Shown here: positions 25,605 through 35,917 of the stretch, piece by piece
Numbering within the stretch: position 1 is the stretch's first letter
Layout of the letters: each line of letters starts with the position of its first letter
Assembly (NCBI RefSeq): GCF_022414595.1
Contig: NZ_JADWYO010000001.1
Location: 1-64,000, forward strand
From: Streptomyces sp. MUM 203J
Lineage (GTDB): Bacteria; Actinomycetota; Actinomycetes; Streptomycetales; Streptomycetaceae
Length of the DNA: 64,000 bases
Reading direction: 5' to 3'
Position numbers and translations under genes: made by a program
Notes under the pieces: generated by a model
The model's input: only the letters and a program-made list of their open reading frames with translations
Told to the model about the DNA's origin: nothing
Database searches by the model: none

Positions 25605-28600
25605 TCAAGTGGGTGGGACGCGCGTCTCATTATGTGAGCGCATTGAGGGGAGGACCGGCCCGCTCCCTCCTCGCAGGAGCGCGGGCTGCGGGGCCCCTTG
25701 GGACGCCGCCTGGGCTGCTTTCTGGACGGCCTTCTGCGGGCCCGCCTGGCCGGGGACCCGGTATTCGCCCCTGACCAGGGCACGGCGCAGCCGGTATTCG
25801 TCGAGCGGGCCGCTGAAGGCGGTGCCCTGGGCGTGGCTGCACCCCATGGCCCGCAGCGCCAGGACCTGCTCGGGCACGTCGGCACCGTCGGCCACGGACT
25901 TCAGGCCGAGGTCCCCGGCGATTCGCAGCAGCCCGCTGGTGATCTTGCTGAGTCTGGCGGATTCGACGACGCCCTCGACGAGGCCGCGGTCGAGCTTCAG
26001 TATGTCGACCGGAAGCCGCCGCAGGGCCGTGATCGCGCCATATCCGCTGCCGAAGCCGTCCAGTGCGATACGCACGCCGAGCCTGCGCAGGGCGACGAGG
26101 CACTGCTCCAGCTCGTCGAAGGGGATGCGCGGGTCACTGTCGGACAGCTCGACGACGAGAGCACCCGGGGGCAGCCCGTGCCGCGTGAGCAGCGCCTCGA
26201 CGGTGGGCGGCGGCATCGACCGGTCGAGGAGGCGGCGGGCCGGGACGCGTACGGAGACGGGGACACGGTGACCGAGACGGTGCCGCTCGGCGGCCTGGGC
26301 GACGGCCTCCTCCAGCATCCAGCGGCCCAGCTCGGAGGCGCGCTCCCCGCCGTCGTCGGTGACCCTCAGGACCTCGGCCGGGGTGAACAGGATGCCCTGG
26401 GCGGAGCGCCAGCGGGCCTGGGCGGCGACGGCGGCGATCCGGCCGGTGGCCAGGTCGACGACCGGCTGGTGCAGCAGGGCGAACTCGCCGTCGTGGAGGG
26501 CCGTGCGCAGCCGGGTGGCCAGTTCGGTGCGGCGGACGGCCTCGGTCTGCATCTGAGGGGCGTACAGCTCGACCCGGTTCTTGCCGGCGGCCTTGGCGCG
26601 GTACATGGCCAGATCCGCGTTGCGCAGCAGGTCCCCGGCGTTGATGCCGGGCTCCGCGAACGCGACGCCGATGGAGGCGGCAACCCGGGCCTCACTGCCG
26701 CCCTCGACCTCGTACGGCTGGGAGAGTGTGAGCCTCAGCCGGTCCGCGATCTCGTGGACCTGGAACTCGCGGGCTGCGGGGTCCTGCCCGCCGTCGCCGG
26801 CGATGAGGGCGGCGAACTCGTCGCCGCCGAGGCGGGCGGCGATGTCCCCGGCCCGTACGGAGTCCTGGAGGCGGCGGGCGGCCTGGACGAGCAGTTCGTC
26901 GCCCGCCTGGTGACCGAGGCGGTCGTTGACGGCCTTGAAACCGTCCAGGTCGATGAAGAGCACGGCGGTACCGGAGTCGCCGCAGCGGCGGCCGCTGAGG
27001 GCCTGGCGGACACGCTGGGTGAACAGGGCGCGGTTGGGGAGGTCGGTGAGCGGGTCGTGTTCGGCGTTGTGCTGGAGCTGGGCCTGGAGGCGGACCCGCT
27101 CGGTGACGTCCCTGCTGTTGAAGATCAGCCCGCCCTGGTGGCGGTTGACGGTGGACTCGACGTTCAGCCAGTCGCCGGTGCCGGAGCGGAAACGGCACTC
27201 GATCCGGGTGGTGGGTTCCTCGGACGGCGAGGCGGCCAGGAAGCGGCGGACCTCGTGGACGACCATCCCCAGGTCGTCCGGGTGGATCAGGGCGGCCAGT
27301 TCGGTGCCGACCAGTTCCTCGGCGTCGCGCCCGTAGACTCCCGATGCCGCAGGACTGACGTAGCGCAGGACACCGCTCGGGGCGGCGATCATGATGACGT
27401 CGCTGGAACTCTGCACCAGAGACCGGAAGTGGTTCTCCTTCTGGGCCAGTTCGTGGGTCAGGGCGATGTTGTCGAGCAGCATGATGCCCTGCCGTACGAC
27501 CAGGGCGAGGACGACGGTGCAGCCGGTGAAGACGACGACGCGGTCCACTCGGCGGCCCTCGGTGACGTTGTACAGAATGCTGAGCGTGCAGACCGCCGCC
27601 GCCAGGTACGGGGTGAGGGCGGCGAGCGATCCGGCGATGGGGCGGCTGGAGTGACGGGCCTGCCGCGGGCCGCGCTGCGAGCCCGCCTCGGGGGCGCGGC
27701 GCACGCCCCAGGGCGCGTACGCGAGCAGCAGCGAGCCGGCGAACCAGCCCGCGTCCAGGAGCTGCCCGGACCGGTAGGTGTCGCGCAGCAGCGGAGAGGT
27801 GAACAGGGCGTCGCACAGCACGGTCAGGGCGAGCGCGGCGATGGCGGTGTGCACGGCCGAGCGGTTGCCCTTGGAGCGCCTGAAGTGCAGGGCGAGGACC
27901 ATGCTGACGAGCACGATGTCGAGCAGCGGGTACGCCAGCGAGAGCGCCGCGGCGGCGACACTCTCGCCCTGGAAGGCGGCGGTGTGGGCGAGCGCGAGGC
28001 TCCAGGAGAGTGTGAGCAGGGAGCCCGCGATGAGCCAGGAGTCCAGGGCCAGGCAGACCCACCCGGCACGCGTGACCGGCCGCTTGGCGAGGACCAGCAG
28101 ACCGACGATCGCGGGTGGCGCGAAGAGCAGGAAGAACACGTCGGCCAGCGAGGGGCTGGGCACGTGGCGGCCCAGGACGACCTCGTACCAGCCCCAGACG
28201 GCGTTGCCCGCGGCGGCCATGGCGGAGGAGAAGGCGAACAGCAGCCAGGCGGGCCGGAAGCGGCGGCCGTGGGCACGCGCGTAGAGGAAGCAGGAGACGG
28301 AAGCGGTGAGGGCCGCGGCGCTGAGCCCGAAATCGCCCATGATCAAGGCAAGTTGCTCGGAGCCCCAGCCGAACAGGGCACCGAGGGCATAGCCGCCGCA
28401 GGCGAGGGCGAGGAGGAGCTGTGCGGTGGTGCCGCCCGCCCCGCCGGGCGGGCGGCCGGGGCCCCTGCCCGCGCTTCCGGTGAGCGGGCGGCGGTCGATG
28501 ACCATGCCCGGGGCGCTCACCGGAAGATCTCCGGCTGAAGCACCCTCGTCAGGGCGCGCGGGCGGTCGGCCCGACGGATGCGGCCGGTGTGCGGAGGGCG

Positions 28601-28697
28601 GCGGGGTGGCTCCAGCCGAGTAACCCGCCGCTTCGGATCCGTGCTGCGTCGACCGCGCATCGCCCGTCGCCCCCCTTGTGTTCTGATCAGCCATCAC
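25605..28697 (-). CDS. Membrane GGDEF-EAL protein with PAS domain; EAL degenerate
   Basis: About 1,030 residues. A long hydrophilic N-terminus of about 90 residues is followed by roughly ten membrane helices (to about residue 410), a PAS domain ([20 protein letters not shown]), a GGDEF domain with intact RLGGDEF near residue 622, and an EAL-like domain. In the EAL domain the signature is AAQ within AVAAQARWR, and DDFGTGYSS reads DGFGSGYGA, so several metal-binding acidic residues are missing. Diguanylate cyclase activity is plausible; c-di-GMP hydrolysis is doubtful. It corresponds by position to SCO5511 (recalled). The start is uncertain between GTG 28697 and ATG 28694. It ends next to the ilvB leader. 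Confidence 0.9.
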   Translation of the reverse strand: MMADQNTRGATGDARSTQHGSEAAGYSAGATPPPSAHRPHPSGRPPARPDEGASAGDLPVSAPGMVIDRRPLTGSAGRGPGRPPGGAGGTTAQLLLALACGGYALGALFGWGSEQLALIMGDFGLSAAALTASVSCFLYARAHGRRFRPAWLLFAFSSAMAAAGNAVWGWYEVVLGRHVPSPSLADVFFLLFAPPAIVGLLVLAKRPVTRAGWVCLALDSWLIAGSLLTLSWSLALAHTAAFQGESVAAAALSLAYPLLDIVLVSMVLALHFRRSKGNRSAVHTAIAALALTVLCDALFTSPLLRDTYRSGQLLDAGWFAGSLLLAYAPWGVRRAPEAGSQRGPRQARHSSRPIAGSLAALTPYLAAAVCTLSILYNVTEGRRVDRVVVFTGCTVVLALVVRQGIMLLDNIALTHELAQKENHFRSLVQSSSDVIMIAAPSGVLRYVSPAASGVYGRDAEELVGTELAALIHPDDLGMVVHEVRRFLAASPSEEPTTRIECRFRSGTGDWLNVESTVNRHQGGLIFNSRDVTERVRLQAQLQHNAEHDPLTDLPNRALFTQRVRQALSGRRCGDSGTAVLFIDLDGFKAVNDRLGHQAGDELLVQAARRLQDSVRAGDIAARLGGDEFAALIAGDGGQDPAAREFQVHEIADRLRLTLSQPYEVEGGSEARVAASIGVAFAEPGINAGDLLRNADLAMYRAKAAGKNRVELYAPQMQTEAVRRTELATRLRTALHDGEFALLHQPVVDLATGRIAAVAAQARWRSAQGILFTPAEVLRVTDDGGERASELGRWMLEEAVAQAAERHRLGHRVPVSVRVPARRLLDRSMPPPTVEALLTRHGLPPGALVVELSDSDPRIPFDELEQCLVALRRLGVRIALDGFGSGYGAITALRRLPVDILKLDRGLVEGVVESARLSKITSGLLRIAGDLGLKSVADGADVPEQVLALRAMGCSHAQGTAFSGPLDEYRLRRALVRGEYRVPGQAGPQKAVQKAAQAASQGAPQPALLRGGSGPVLPSMRSHNETRVPPT

Positions 28698-28992
28698 GTC
28701 GGCAATTCACGTCGTTCCCCGGCGCTTTTCTCGTCTTTCGACGTCTTTCGACGCGCCCCCAAGATGCGACGATACACCAGGTTCGTCACTCAGGGACAGG
28801 GGTTGTACACAGTCCGTAGCGATCAAGCAGGTTATAGACACACAGTGCGCGCATATCGTTCCGGAGCGTATCCGTCCGGGCGTGACTGCCGCAGGTCATG
28901 GCCGAAGGTACGCACCGGAGTCACGGCGCACCGGTACATGCCCCCGGCACAGCCGGGGCGCGTGGTGAGGACCCCGCTGGGGCCCGGGTCGC
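28698..28992. other. Intergenic region upstream of the GGDEF-EAL gene
   Basis: About 295 bases, AT-richer between 28720 and 28860. It should contain the promoter of the leftward GGDEF gene and the terminator of nothing on the right strand, since the next gene also reads leftward and ends at 28993. I see no confident promoter motif, RNA structure or coding frame. Confidence 0.35.
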
Positions 28993-29943
28993 TCACCCCG
29001 TCGTCAGGACCACGTTCCGGAGTGCCTCGCCCCCGGCGAAGCGGGCGACCTGGTCCGCGATCAGCCGCTTCGCCCGCGGCATGAACGCCGAGGTGGAACC
29101 GCCGACATGGGGGCTGATCAGTACACCGGGCGCATGCCACAGGGGATGCCCGGCAGGCAGCGGCTCGGGGTCGGTGACGTCCAGCGCGGCCGTGATCCGG
29201 CGGGTCTCCAGCTCCGCCAGCAGCGCCTTGGTGTCGACGACCGGGCCGCGGGCGACGTTCACCAGCAGCGCCCCGTCCTTCATTCTGGCCAGGAACCCCG
29301 CGTCGGCCAGGTGGTGGGTGTCGGGGGTGAGCGGGGTGGACAGGATGACCACGTCCGCCTCGGGGAGGAGCGCGCGCAACTCGGTGAGTGCGTGCACAGG
29401 CCCGCGCCCGGTGGTGCGTGAGGAGCGCGCGACACGTGTGACCCGCGCGCACTCGAAGGGCACGAGCCGGTCCTCGATGGCGGCGCCGATCGACCCGTAC
29501 CCGACGATCAGCACGGACTTGTCCGCGAGCGCCGGATAGAACCCGGCCCGCCACTCCTCCTTCTCCTGGCCCCGGACGAACCCGGGGATGCCGCGCAGCG
29601 AGGCGAGGATCAGCGCGACAGCCAGCTCGGCCGTGCTCGCCTCGTGGACGCCCCGGGCGTTGCAGAGCGCCACACCCTCCGGCACGGACCCCAGACCGGG
29701 GGTCACGTGGTCGATGCCTGCGGACAGGGTCTGGACGACCCGCAGCGAGGTCATCTCGGCGAGCGGCCGTACGGCGATCTCCGTGCCCTTCATGTACGGG
29801 ACGACGTAGAACGCGCAGTCGGCGGGGTCGGCCGGGAAGTCCGGTCCGCCGTGCCAGAAGCGGTAGGTGAGGCCGGACGTGGCCGGGTCGGGCAGCCCGG
29901 GGATGTCGTCGGCCGGGATCGGAAGCCACACGTCTGCAGTCAT
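28993..29943 (-). CDS. D-2-hydroxyacid dehydrogenase family protein
   Basis: A 316-residue NAD(P)-dependent enzyme from ATG 29943. The Rossmann motif is VLIVGYGSIGAAIEDRL. The catalytic Arg is in NVARGPVVDTKALLAEL, the Glu in DVTDPEPLPAGHPLW and the His in ISPHVGGST. No ACT domain is present, so it is not SerA. Glyoxylate/hydroxypyruvate reductase or phosphonate-type dehydrogenase activity is possible; the substrate cannot be read from sequence. A 351-codon frame from 30048 adds a Pro/Arg-rich stretch with no family similarity. It is divergent from the aldo/keto reductase gene. Confidence 0.88.
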   Translation of the reverse strand: MTADVWLPIPADDIPGLPDPATSGLTYRFWHGGPDFPADPADCAFYVVPYMKGTEIAVRPLAEMTSLRVVQTLSAGIDHVTPGLGSVPEGVALCNARGVHEASTAELAVALILASLRGIPGFVRGQEKEEWRAGFYPALADKSVLIVGYGSIGAAIEDRLVPFECARVTRVARSSRTTGRGPVHALTELRALLPEADVVILSTPLTPDTHHLADAGFLARMKDGALLVNVARGPVVDTKALLAELETRRITAALDVTDPEPLPAGHPLWHAPGVLISPHVGGSTSAFMPRAKRLIADQVARFAGGEALRNVVLTTG

Positions 29944-30149
29944 GCCCAGGAGGCTAGGCGAAGGACCGGGGCACCGTCGGCCGGCGGGTCGGCCCCCTGA
30001 TTCCGCAGCCGACGGCGGCTTCGCCGCGGGCCGGGCCCATCCGGACAACCGGGCCCCATCCGGACAAGCACGTCAGCCGACGTGCCCGGTACGGACAGCG
30101 CGCGGCGACTGAGTAGTTTTGAGTGCGCTGCACAGGGAGGTACGGGGAG

Positions 30150-31160
30150 TTGGAGCGCAGGACACTCGGGGCGACCGGGCTGGGCGTGGGTGCGGTCGGC
30201 CTCGGCTGTATGCCGATGAGCTGGGCCTACAGCGCTTCGCGGCGGCGTGGCGATCTCTCGCTTCGGGCGGTGCACGCGGCGCTCGACGCCGGGGTGACCC
30301 TGCTGGACACGGCCGACATGTACGGGCCGTTCACGAACGAACTGCTGCTGGGCCGGGTGCTGAAGGAGCGCCGTGCGGACGCGTTCGTCTCGACGAAGTG
30401 CGGTCTGGTCGTCGGGGACGGGCACATCGTGGCCAACGGCCGCCCCGCGTACGTCCGCAGGGCCTGCGACGCGTCGCTCCGGCGCCTCCAGACCGATGTG
30501 ATCGACCTGTACCAGCTGCACCGGGCGGACCCGAAGGTGCCGGTGGAGGAGACCTGGGGCGCGATGGCGGAACTGGTGACCGCGGGGAAGGTGCGCGCGC
30601 TGGGTCTGTGTGCGGTCGGGGCACGGGGCGGGCGGCGGGCGCCGCACGGGGGCGGGTGTGACTTGTATGACGGAACGATCCGCCAACTCGACCGGCTGCA
30701 ACAGGTGTTCCCTGTGAGCGCCGTGCAGGCGGAGCTGTCCGTGTGGTCCCGGGAGGCCCTGGCCCGGCTGCTGCCGTGGTGCGACGCGCGCGGAGTGGGC
30801 TTCCTGGCGGCCATGCCCCTGGGCAACGGGTTCCTGACCGGGACTCTCACGCCGGGCGGGGGCTTCGAGCCGGAGGACATGCGGGCGCGTCACCCGCGCT
30901 TCACGGCCGAGGTGATGGCTGCGAACCAGTACCTGGTGGCGGGGCTGCGGAGGGTGGCCGAGCGGCACGGGGACGGGGTGACTCCGGCGCAGGTCGCGCT
31001 GGCGTGGGTGCTGTCGTGGGGGCGGCACGTGATCGCCGTGCCGGGGACGAAGCGGGCGGAGTGGGCGGTGGAGAACGCGGGCGCCGCAGCGCTGGCGCTG
31101 AGCCGGCGGGACCTGGCCGAACTGGCCGCACTGCCGCCGGCACGGGTCTCGTGGGACTGA
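30150..31160 (+). CDS. Aldo/keto reductase
   Basis: About 336 residues with the (beta/alpha)8 AKR fold. The catalytic tetrad is visible: Asp and Tyr in LLDTADMYGPF, Lys in VSTKCGLV, and His in LYQLHRADP. The C-terminal NADPH-binding part includes AVPGTKRAEWAVENAGA. It reduces aldehydes or ketones with NADPH; the substrate is unknown. I prefer the TTG at 30150, nine bases after GGGAGG, giving MERRTLGATGLGVGAVGLG, the usual family start. The in-frame GTG at 30123 would place that ribosome-binding site inside the coding region. Confidence 0.88.
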   Translation: MERRTLGATGLGVGAVGLGCMPMSWAYSASRRRGDLSLRAVHAALDAGVTLLDTADMYGPFTNELLLGRVLKERRADAFVSTKCGLVVGDGHIVANGRPAYVRRACDASLRRLQTDVIDLYQLHRADPKVPVEETWGAMAELVTAGKVRALGLCAVGARGGRRAPHGGGCDLYDGTIRQLDRLQQVFPVSAVQAELSVWSREALARLLPWCDARGVGFLAAMPLGNGFLTGTLTPGGGFEPEDMRARHPRFTAEVMAANQYLVAGLRRVAERHGDGVTPAQVALAWVLSWGRHVIAVPGTKRAEWAVENAGAAALALSRRDLAELAALPPARVSWD

Positions 31161-31380
31161 GCCCCTCTCCCCCTGCGCCTCGCAGCCGCGGCTCCGCGGA
31201 ACCCTTCCCGGAACCGGGCCTCGTCCCGTCCCCGTGAGGGCTCCCTGCCGGAAGAACCCGGGGGAGTTCGAGGAGCGGGGGCCCGGAGGCAGCACCCCCG
31301 GTCCCGGGAAGCGGCGGGCCGGGGAACGAACACCTAGGCTGGGGCACACGGGTCACGCCGCCCGGGGAAGGAACCGTACC

Positions 31381-32550
31381 GTGCAACGTCCTGCCATCAC
31401 GGCCCTGTTGGCCGGTGCCCTGCTGCTGGCCGCGACCGGCTGCTCGTCGCCCGGCGGACAGCCGCCCGTCGACGGCACCCCCACCCCCACCCCGTCCACG
31501 GCGGCCCGCGAGGCATCTCCCTCCCCCACCGCCTCGCTCTCCGCGCCGCCCGCGAAGGGCTCCGCACGCGTGGTGAGGACGGTAGCGGAGGGGCTGGAGT
31601 CCCCCTGGGGGCTGGCCGCCCTGCCGGACGGGGACCTGTTGGTGTCCTCCCGTGACGCGGGCACGATCACCCGTGTCGACACGGAGACCGGCGAGCTGAC
31701 CGTGCTCGGTGAGGTGCCGGGCGTCGACCCCGGCGGAGAGGGCGGACTCCTCGGCATCGCCCTCTCCCCCTCGTACGGCTCCGACCGCCTCGTCTACGCG
31801 TACTTCACCACCGCGTCCGACAACCGCATCGCCCGCATGATCTACGACGAGCGTCAGCCGGCCGGACGGCAGCTCGGCGCGCCCGACACGGTGCTGCGCG
31901 GCATCCCCAAGGGCGTCGTCCACAACGGCGGCCGGATCGCGTTCGGGCCGGACGGGATGCTGTACGCGGGGACGGGCGAGACCGGCGACACGGGGCTCGC
32001 GCAGGACAAGGAGTCGCTTGGCGGCAAGATCCTGCGCATGACGCCGGACGGGCAGCCCCTGCACGGCAACCCGGAGGAGGACTCCGTCGTCTACTCGTAC
32101 GGGCACCGCAACGTCCAGGGTCTGGCATGGGACGCGGACAAGCGGCTGTGGGCTTCGGAGTTCGGGCAGAGCACCTGGGACGAGCTGAACCTGATCGAGC
32201 CGGGCCGCAACTACGGCTGGCCCGAGGCGGAGGGCAGGGAGAGCGGCGGGGGCGACTTCGTGGAGCCGGCGGCGCAGTGGCCGGTGGCCGAGGCGTCCCC
32301 GAGCGGGATCGCGGTGGCGGTCGGCTCGGTGTGGATGGCGGGGCTGCGCGGGGAGCGGCTGTGGCGGATCCCGCTGGCGGGCGGGAAGGTCTCGGCGGAC
32401 CCGCAGGCGTTCCTGGAAGGCGAGTACGGGCGGCTGCGGACGGTGCTGGCGGCGGGCGGGAACCGGCTGTGGCTCGTCACGAGCGAGACGGACACCCGCG
32501 GGACGCCGGAGCCCGGCGACGACCGGATCCTGCTGGTGGAGGTCTCGTAG
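31381..32550 (+). CDS. PQQ-dependent sugar dehydrogenase-like lipoprotein
   Basis: A 389-residue protein starting at GTG 31381 (AAGGA upstream). The signal peptide ends in a lipobox, LLLAATGC, so it should be anchored outside the cell. A low-complexity Pro/Thr/Ser linker follows, then a six-bladed beta-propeller of the glucose/sorbosone dehydrogenase family (GLESPWGLAALPDGDLLVSS, EGGLLGIALSPSYG, and GHRNVQGLAWDADKRLWASE carrying the catalytic-His-type motif). The family oxidises sugars with PQQ or binds sugars without it; which applies here is not known. The frame extends upstream to 31234 without a signal peptide, so the later start is much better. Confidence 0.9.
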   Translation: MQRPAITALLAGALLLAATGCSSPGGQPPVDGTPTPTPSTAAREASPSPTASLSAPPAKGSARVVRTVAEGLESPWGLAALPDGDLLVSSRDAGTITRVDTETGELTVLGEVPGVDPGGEGGLLGIALSPSYGSDRLVYAYFTTASDNRIARMIYDERQPAGRQLGAPDTVLRGIPKGVVHNGGRIAFGPDGMLYAGTGETGDTGLAQDKESLGGKILRMTPDGQPLHGNPEEDSVVYSYGHRNVQGLAWDADKRLWASEFGQSTWDELNLIEPGRNYGWPEAEGRESGGGDFVEPAAQWPVAEASPSGIAVAVGSVWMAGLRGERLWRIPLAGGKVSADPQAFLEGEYGRLRTVLAAGGNRLWLVTSETDTRGTPEPGDDRILLVEVS

Positions 32551-32714
32551 CGGCCGGACGGCACCCCGTCCCGGCAGGCGGCCCGTCCCGACCCGGACGC
32601 CCCGCGCCCGGCCCCGGCGCTGAGCACAACCGGCCCCGGCGCCCCGCCCCGCGCGCGGGCCGCTCCGGCCCGCCCGGGTACCGGCCCCGGAAGCGAGGCC
32701 GGACCCGAGCCCGT

Positions 32715-33272
32715 TCAGGCCCGCTGACCTCGCCACTCCGGTGCCAGGACCGACCAGACCTCCTTGTCGCCGCGCTCGCCCCGCAGCACGTACGCGCCGC
32801 GCAGTGCCCCGTCACGTGTCATGCCGAGGCGCTTGGCGACGTTGACGCTCGCGGTGTTGGCGGGCGACACGACCCACTCGACCCGGTACATGCCCCGCGC
32901 CTCCACCGCCCAGTCGATGATCGCGGTGGCCGCCCGGGTCACCAGTCCCCGCCCCACCGCCGAGGGCTCCAGCCAGCAGCCGACCTCGCACACCCCGGTC
33001 GCGTGGTCCATGGTGCGGAACATGACGCCTCCGACGAGCGTGCCGTCCAGCCGGATGCCGTAGAGGCGGCCCGTGTCGGCGGCGGTCCTGTCCGCGTACC
33101 CCTGGAGGAAGGCCCGCGCCGCCTCCAGGTCCGCGCACACGTCCGGCAGTGGTATGTACCGTCCGATGAAGTCGCGGCCCCGGTCCAGGTGGGCGAGGTA
33201 CTCCTCGGCCTGCCAGGGCTCCAGCGGGCACAGCTGTGCGCCGTCCTCGCCCAGGGATGTCGCGAACACCAT
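32715..33272 (-). CDS. GNAT-family N-acetyltransferase (RimJ/RimL-like)
   Basis: A 185-residue protein. The GNAT fold is shown by GTLVGGVMFRTMDHATGVCEVG (beta4-beta5), the acetyl-CoA-binding SAVGRGLVTRAATAIIDWA segment corresponding to Q/RxxGxG/A, and the C-terminal ANTASVNVAKRLGMTRDGAL typical of RimJ/RimL-type enzymes. The acceptor could be a protein N-terminus, an amino group or a small molecule. It lies 33 bases downstream of the MMPL transporter gene on the same strand and is probably co-transcribed with it. Confidence 0.88.
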   Translation of the reverse strand: MVFATSLGEDGAQLCPLEPWQAEEYLAHLDRGRDFIGRYIPLPDVCADLEAARAFLQGYADRTAADTGRLYGIRLDGTLVGGVMFRTMDHATGVCEVGCWLEPSAVGRGLVTRAATAIIDWAVEARGMYRVEWVVSPANTASVNVAKRLGMTRDGALRGAYVLRGERGDKEVWSVLAPEWRGQRA

Positions 33273-33305
33273 GGGTCCCCCCTCTGATCACTCCGGCTTG
33301 CGCCG

Positions 33306-35720
33306 TTACGGCACGAGCTCTCCGTCGTCGCTCGTGCGGCTCCCGGGGATCTTCGCATGACCGGCGGGCTCGCGGCTCTCGGGCGGCTCGATGCTGATCC
33401 GCGGCAGGATCCGGTCCAGGGACCGCGGCAGCCACCAGTTCGCGCCGCCCAGCATGTGCATCAGGGCCGGTACGAGCAGGGTCCGCAGGATGAACGCGTC
33501 CAGGGCGACGGCCGCGGCCAGGCCGATGCCGAACATCGCGATGACCCGGTCCCCGGACAGCACGAACGCCAGGAACACGGCGATCATGATGACGGCGGCG
33601 GAGTTGATGACCCGGCTGGTCTCGGCCAGCCCGACCCGTACCGCGCGCCGGTTGTCCCGGGTCTCCAGCCACTCCTCGTACATCCGGCTCACCAGGAAGA
33701 CCTGGTAGTCCATGGAGAGGCCGAAGAGCACGGACACCGCGATCACCGGCAGGAACGGTTCGATCGGGCCCGCCGCGCCGAGGCCGAGGAGTTCGCTGCC
33801 CCAGCCCCACTGGAAGATCGCCACCACGATTCCGAACGCGGACGCGACGGCCGCCACGTTCATCAGCGCGGCCTTCACCGGGATGCCGATGGAGCGGAAG
33901 GCGAGCAGGAGCAGCAGGCAGCCGAGCGCGATGACGACGCCGACGAACAGCGGCAGCTTGCCGATGATGACCTGCGCGAAGTCGTCGTAGGCGGCGGTGA
34001 CACCGCCGACGTGGACGTCCAGCGAGGTGCCCTGCTCGGCGGCGGGCAGCACCTCGCCGCGCAGCCGGTCGACGAGCTCGCTGGTCTGTTCCGACTGGGG
34101 CGCCGAGTCCGGTACGACGGTCACCACCGCGGTGTTGCCGCTGCCGCTGTACGTGACGGGACCGACGGACTCGACCCCCTCGGACGCCCGGAGCTGGGCC
34201 GGCAGCTCGTTCATGGCGAGGCGGTCGGCGGCTCCGTCGATCTGGCCGACGAGGGTGAGCGGGCCGTTGACGCCCGGCCCGAAGCCGTCGGCCAGCAGGT
34301 CGTAGGCCTGGCGGGTGGTGGTCGACGCGGGGTCGTTGCCCTGGTCGGAGGTGCCGAGCCGGAGGGAGAGCGTGGGCAGCGCCAGGAGCAGCATGATCAC
34401 GGCGGCGACGGCGCCGAGCTTCTTGGGGTGGCGCTCGACGAACGCGGACCAGCGGGCGGCGAAGCCGGTGGGCAGCTCCGGCTCGGGGCCGTGCTCGTTG
34501 AGGCGGCGGCGCTCGCGGCGCGACAGGGCGCGCATGCCGATGAAGGAGAGCAGTGCGGGCAGCAGCGTGATGGACGCGGCGACCGTGAGGAGCACGGTGA
34601 GGGAGGCGGCTATGGCGACGCCGTTGAGGAAGCCGAGCCGCAGGATCAGCATGCCGAGGAGGGCGATGCAGACGGTGGCCCCGGCGAAGACGACGGCCCG
34701 CCCGGTGGTGGCGACGGCGGTCTCGGCGGCCTCCTCGACGGAGAGGCCGCGTTTCAGTCCGCGTCGGTGCCGGGTGACGATGAACAGCGCGTAGTCGATG
34801 CCGACGCCGAGGCCGATGAGCATGCCCAGCATGGGCGCGAAGTCGGCCACGGACATGATGTGGCTGAGCAGCCCGATGCCGGAGTAGGCGGTGCCGACGC
34901 TGACCAGGGCGGTCGCGATGGGCAGCACGCTGGCGGCGAGGGAACCGAAGGCGAGGAAAAGGACCACGGCGGCGACGGCGACGCCGACGATCTCCGCGAC
35001 ATGGGCGCCGCCGTCCTTGGTGAGCGCGGCGACGGACCCGCCGACCTCGATCTGGACGCCGTCCCCGGCGGCGGCGCGGGCGGTGTCGACGAACTCCCCG
35101 GCCTGCTCGGCCGGGATGTCGTCGGCGGTGCGGTCGAAGGTGACGGTGGCGTAGGCGGTGCGGCCGTCGTCGCTGATCTGGCCGCTGAAGCCCTCACCGG
35201 ACTCCTGGGCGGGGGCCTCGTGGGCGTCGGCCTCGGCAGCCTGCGCGGTCCGGGCGCCCCGGTCCTCGGGGGCGGCGCCCTCGGTGGCGCCGGTGGTCGC
35301 GGGGACGTCGCTGGTGCCGGCGATCCCGGGGAGGTCCGCGGCACCGTACGGACCGGTGACGGAGGTGACGCCGGGCAGCTCAGCGACCTCGTCGAGCATG
35401 CCGGTCATCCGCTGCTCGACGGGCTCCGCGCGGACGCTGCCGTCCTCGGTGTGCCAGACGATGGTCGCGCTGCTGCCGCCCTGTCCGGGAAAGGTCTCCT
35501 GGAGCACGGCGGCGGCACGGCCGGACTCGGTGCCCGGGATGTCGTAGTCGTTGGAGTAGGCGGACCCGGCGACGCCCGTCGCCACCGTGACGCCGCACAG
35601 CGCGGCGAGCCAGATCAGGACGGTGACGAGTCGGTGGCGCATGCACCACCGGGCGAGGGCTGCCAAGGGGTCGCTCCCTGAGGGGTTCGTGGTTCTGGCC
35701 GGGAATCTCCCGGAGAACAC
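33306..35720 (-). CDS. MMPL-family (RND superfamily) membrane transporter
   Basis: Up to 804 residues with the two-repeat MMPL layout. An N-terminal helix (LVTVLIWLAALCGVTVATGV) and a large extracytoplasmic domain are followed by five or six helices (FAPMLGMLIGLGVGIDYALF carries the family GxxxDY motif), a second extracytoplasmic domain, and a second helix bundle (VSVLFGLSMDYQVFLVSRM). Such proteins export lipids or siderophore-like compounds, or give drug resistance, using the proton gradient. The start is uncertain: GTG 35720 gives the longest product, but TTG 35666, eight bases after AGGGAG, gives a more typical N-terminus. The acidic Ala/Glu-rich insert near residues 140-175 is variable in the family. 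Confidence 0.9.
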   Translation of the reverse strand: MFSGRFPARTTNPSGSDPLAALARWCMRHRLVTVLIWLAALCGVTVATGVAGSAYSNDYDIPGTESGRAAAVLQETFPGQGGSSATIVWHTEDGSVRAEPVEQRMTGMLDEVAELPGVTSVTGPYGAADLPGIAGTSDVPATTGATEGAAPEDRGARTAQAAEADAHEAPAQESGEGFSGQISDDGRTAYATVTFDRTADDIPAEQAGEFVDTARAAAGDGVQIEVGGSVAALTKDGGAHVAEIVGVAVAAVVLFLAFGSLAASVLPIATALVSVGTAYSGIGLLSHIMSVADFAPMLGMLIGLGVGIDYALFIVTRHRRGLKRGLSVEEAAETAVATTGRAVVFAGATVCIALLGMLILRLGFLNGVAIAASLTVLLTVAASITLLPALLSFIGMRALSRRERRRLNEHGPEPELPTGFAARWSAFVERHPKKLGAVAAVIMLLLALPTLSLRLGTSDQGNDPASTTTRQAYDLLADGFGPGVNGPLTLVGQIDGAADRLAMNELPAQLRASEGVESVGPVTYSGSGNTAVVTVVPDSAPQSEQTSELVDRLRGEVLPAAEQGTSLDVHVGGVTAAYDDFAQVIIGKLPLFVGVVIALGCLLLLLAFRSIGIPVKAALMNVAAVASAFGIVVAIFQWGWGSELLGLGAAGPIEPFLPVIAVSVLFGLSMDYQVFLVSRMYEEWLETRDNRRAVRVGLAETSRVINSAAVIMIAVFLAFVLSGDRVIAMFGIGLAAAVALDAFILRTLLVPALMHMLGGANWWLPRSLDRILPRISIEPPESREPAGHAKIPGSRTSDDGELVP

Positions 35721-35835
35721 ATGACCTTCTTGTCAGCCACCCTGACAGCCAAAAGAGATCAATTGTCCCTTTCGTGGGGTTACTCACAGCCCAGACGGAG
35801 GAGCGCGCCACAGCACCGCGGAGCAGCGTGTACGA

Positions 35836-35875
35836 CAGCGGGGGCGCCCCGGTTCATACCGGTGCGCCCCCGCTG
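35836..35875 (-). terminator. Terminator of the gat operon
   Basis: CAGCGGGGGCGCCCCGGT (35836-35853) pairs with ACCGGTGCGCCCCCGCTG (35858-35875), an 18-bp stem with one mismatch and a TCAT loop, 43 bases past the gatB stop. Confidence 0.8.
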
Positions 35876-35917
35876 CTCAGGGCTCCGAAGGCCGCGTCGC
35901 GGCTTCGAGGGCCGGGC

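Noticed and set aside
25603..25608. TTGACA hexamer upstream of the ilvB leader (minus strand)
   Set aside because: A perfect -35 look-alike, but no -10 hexamer lies 16-18 bases downstream; that interval is GC-rich and holds the ribosome-binding site of the leader.
25698..28538. 946-codon plus-strand frame opposite the GGDEF-EAL gene
   Set aside because: Antisense frame caused by third-position GC bias; no start signal, no domain.
33357..35681. 774-codon plus-strand frame opposite the MMPL gene
   Set aside because: Same shadow effect; composition is Gly/Asp/Val-rich and hydrophilic, unlike any family.
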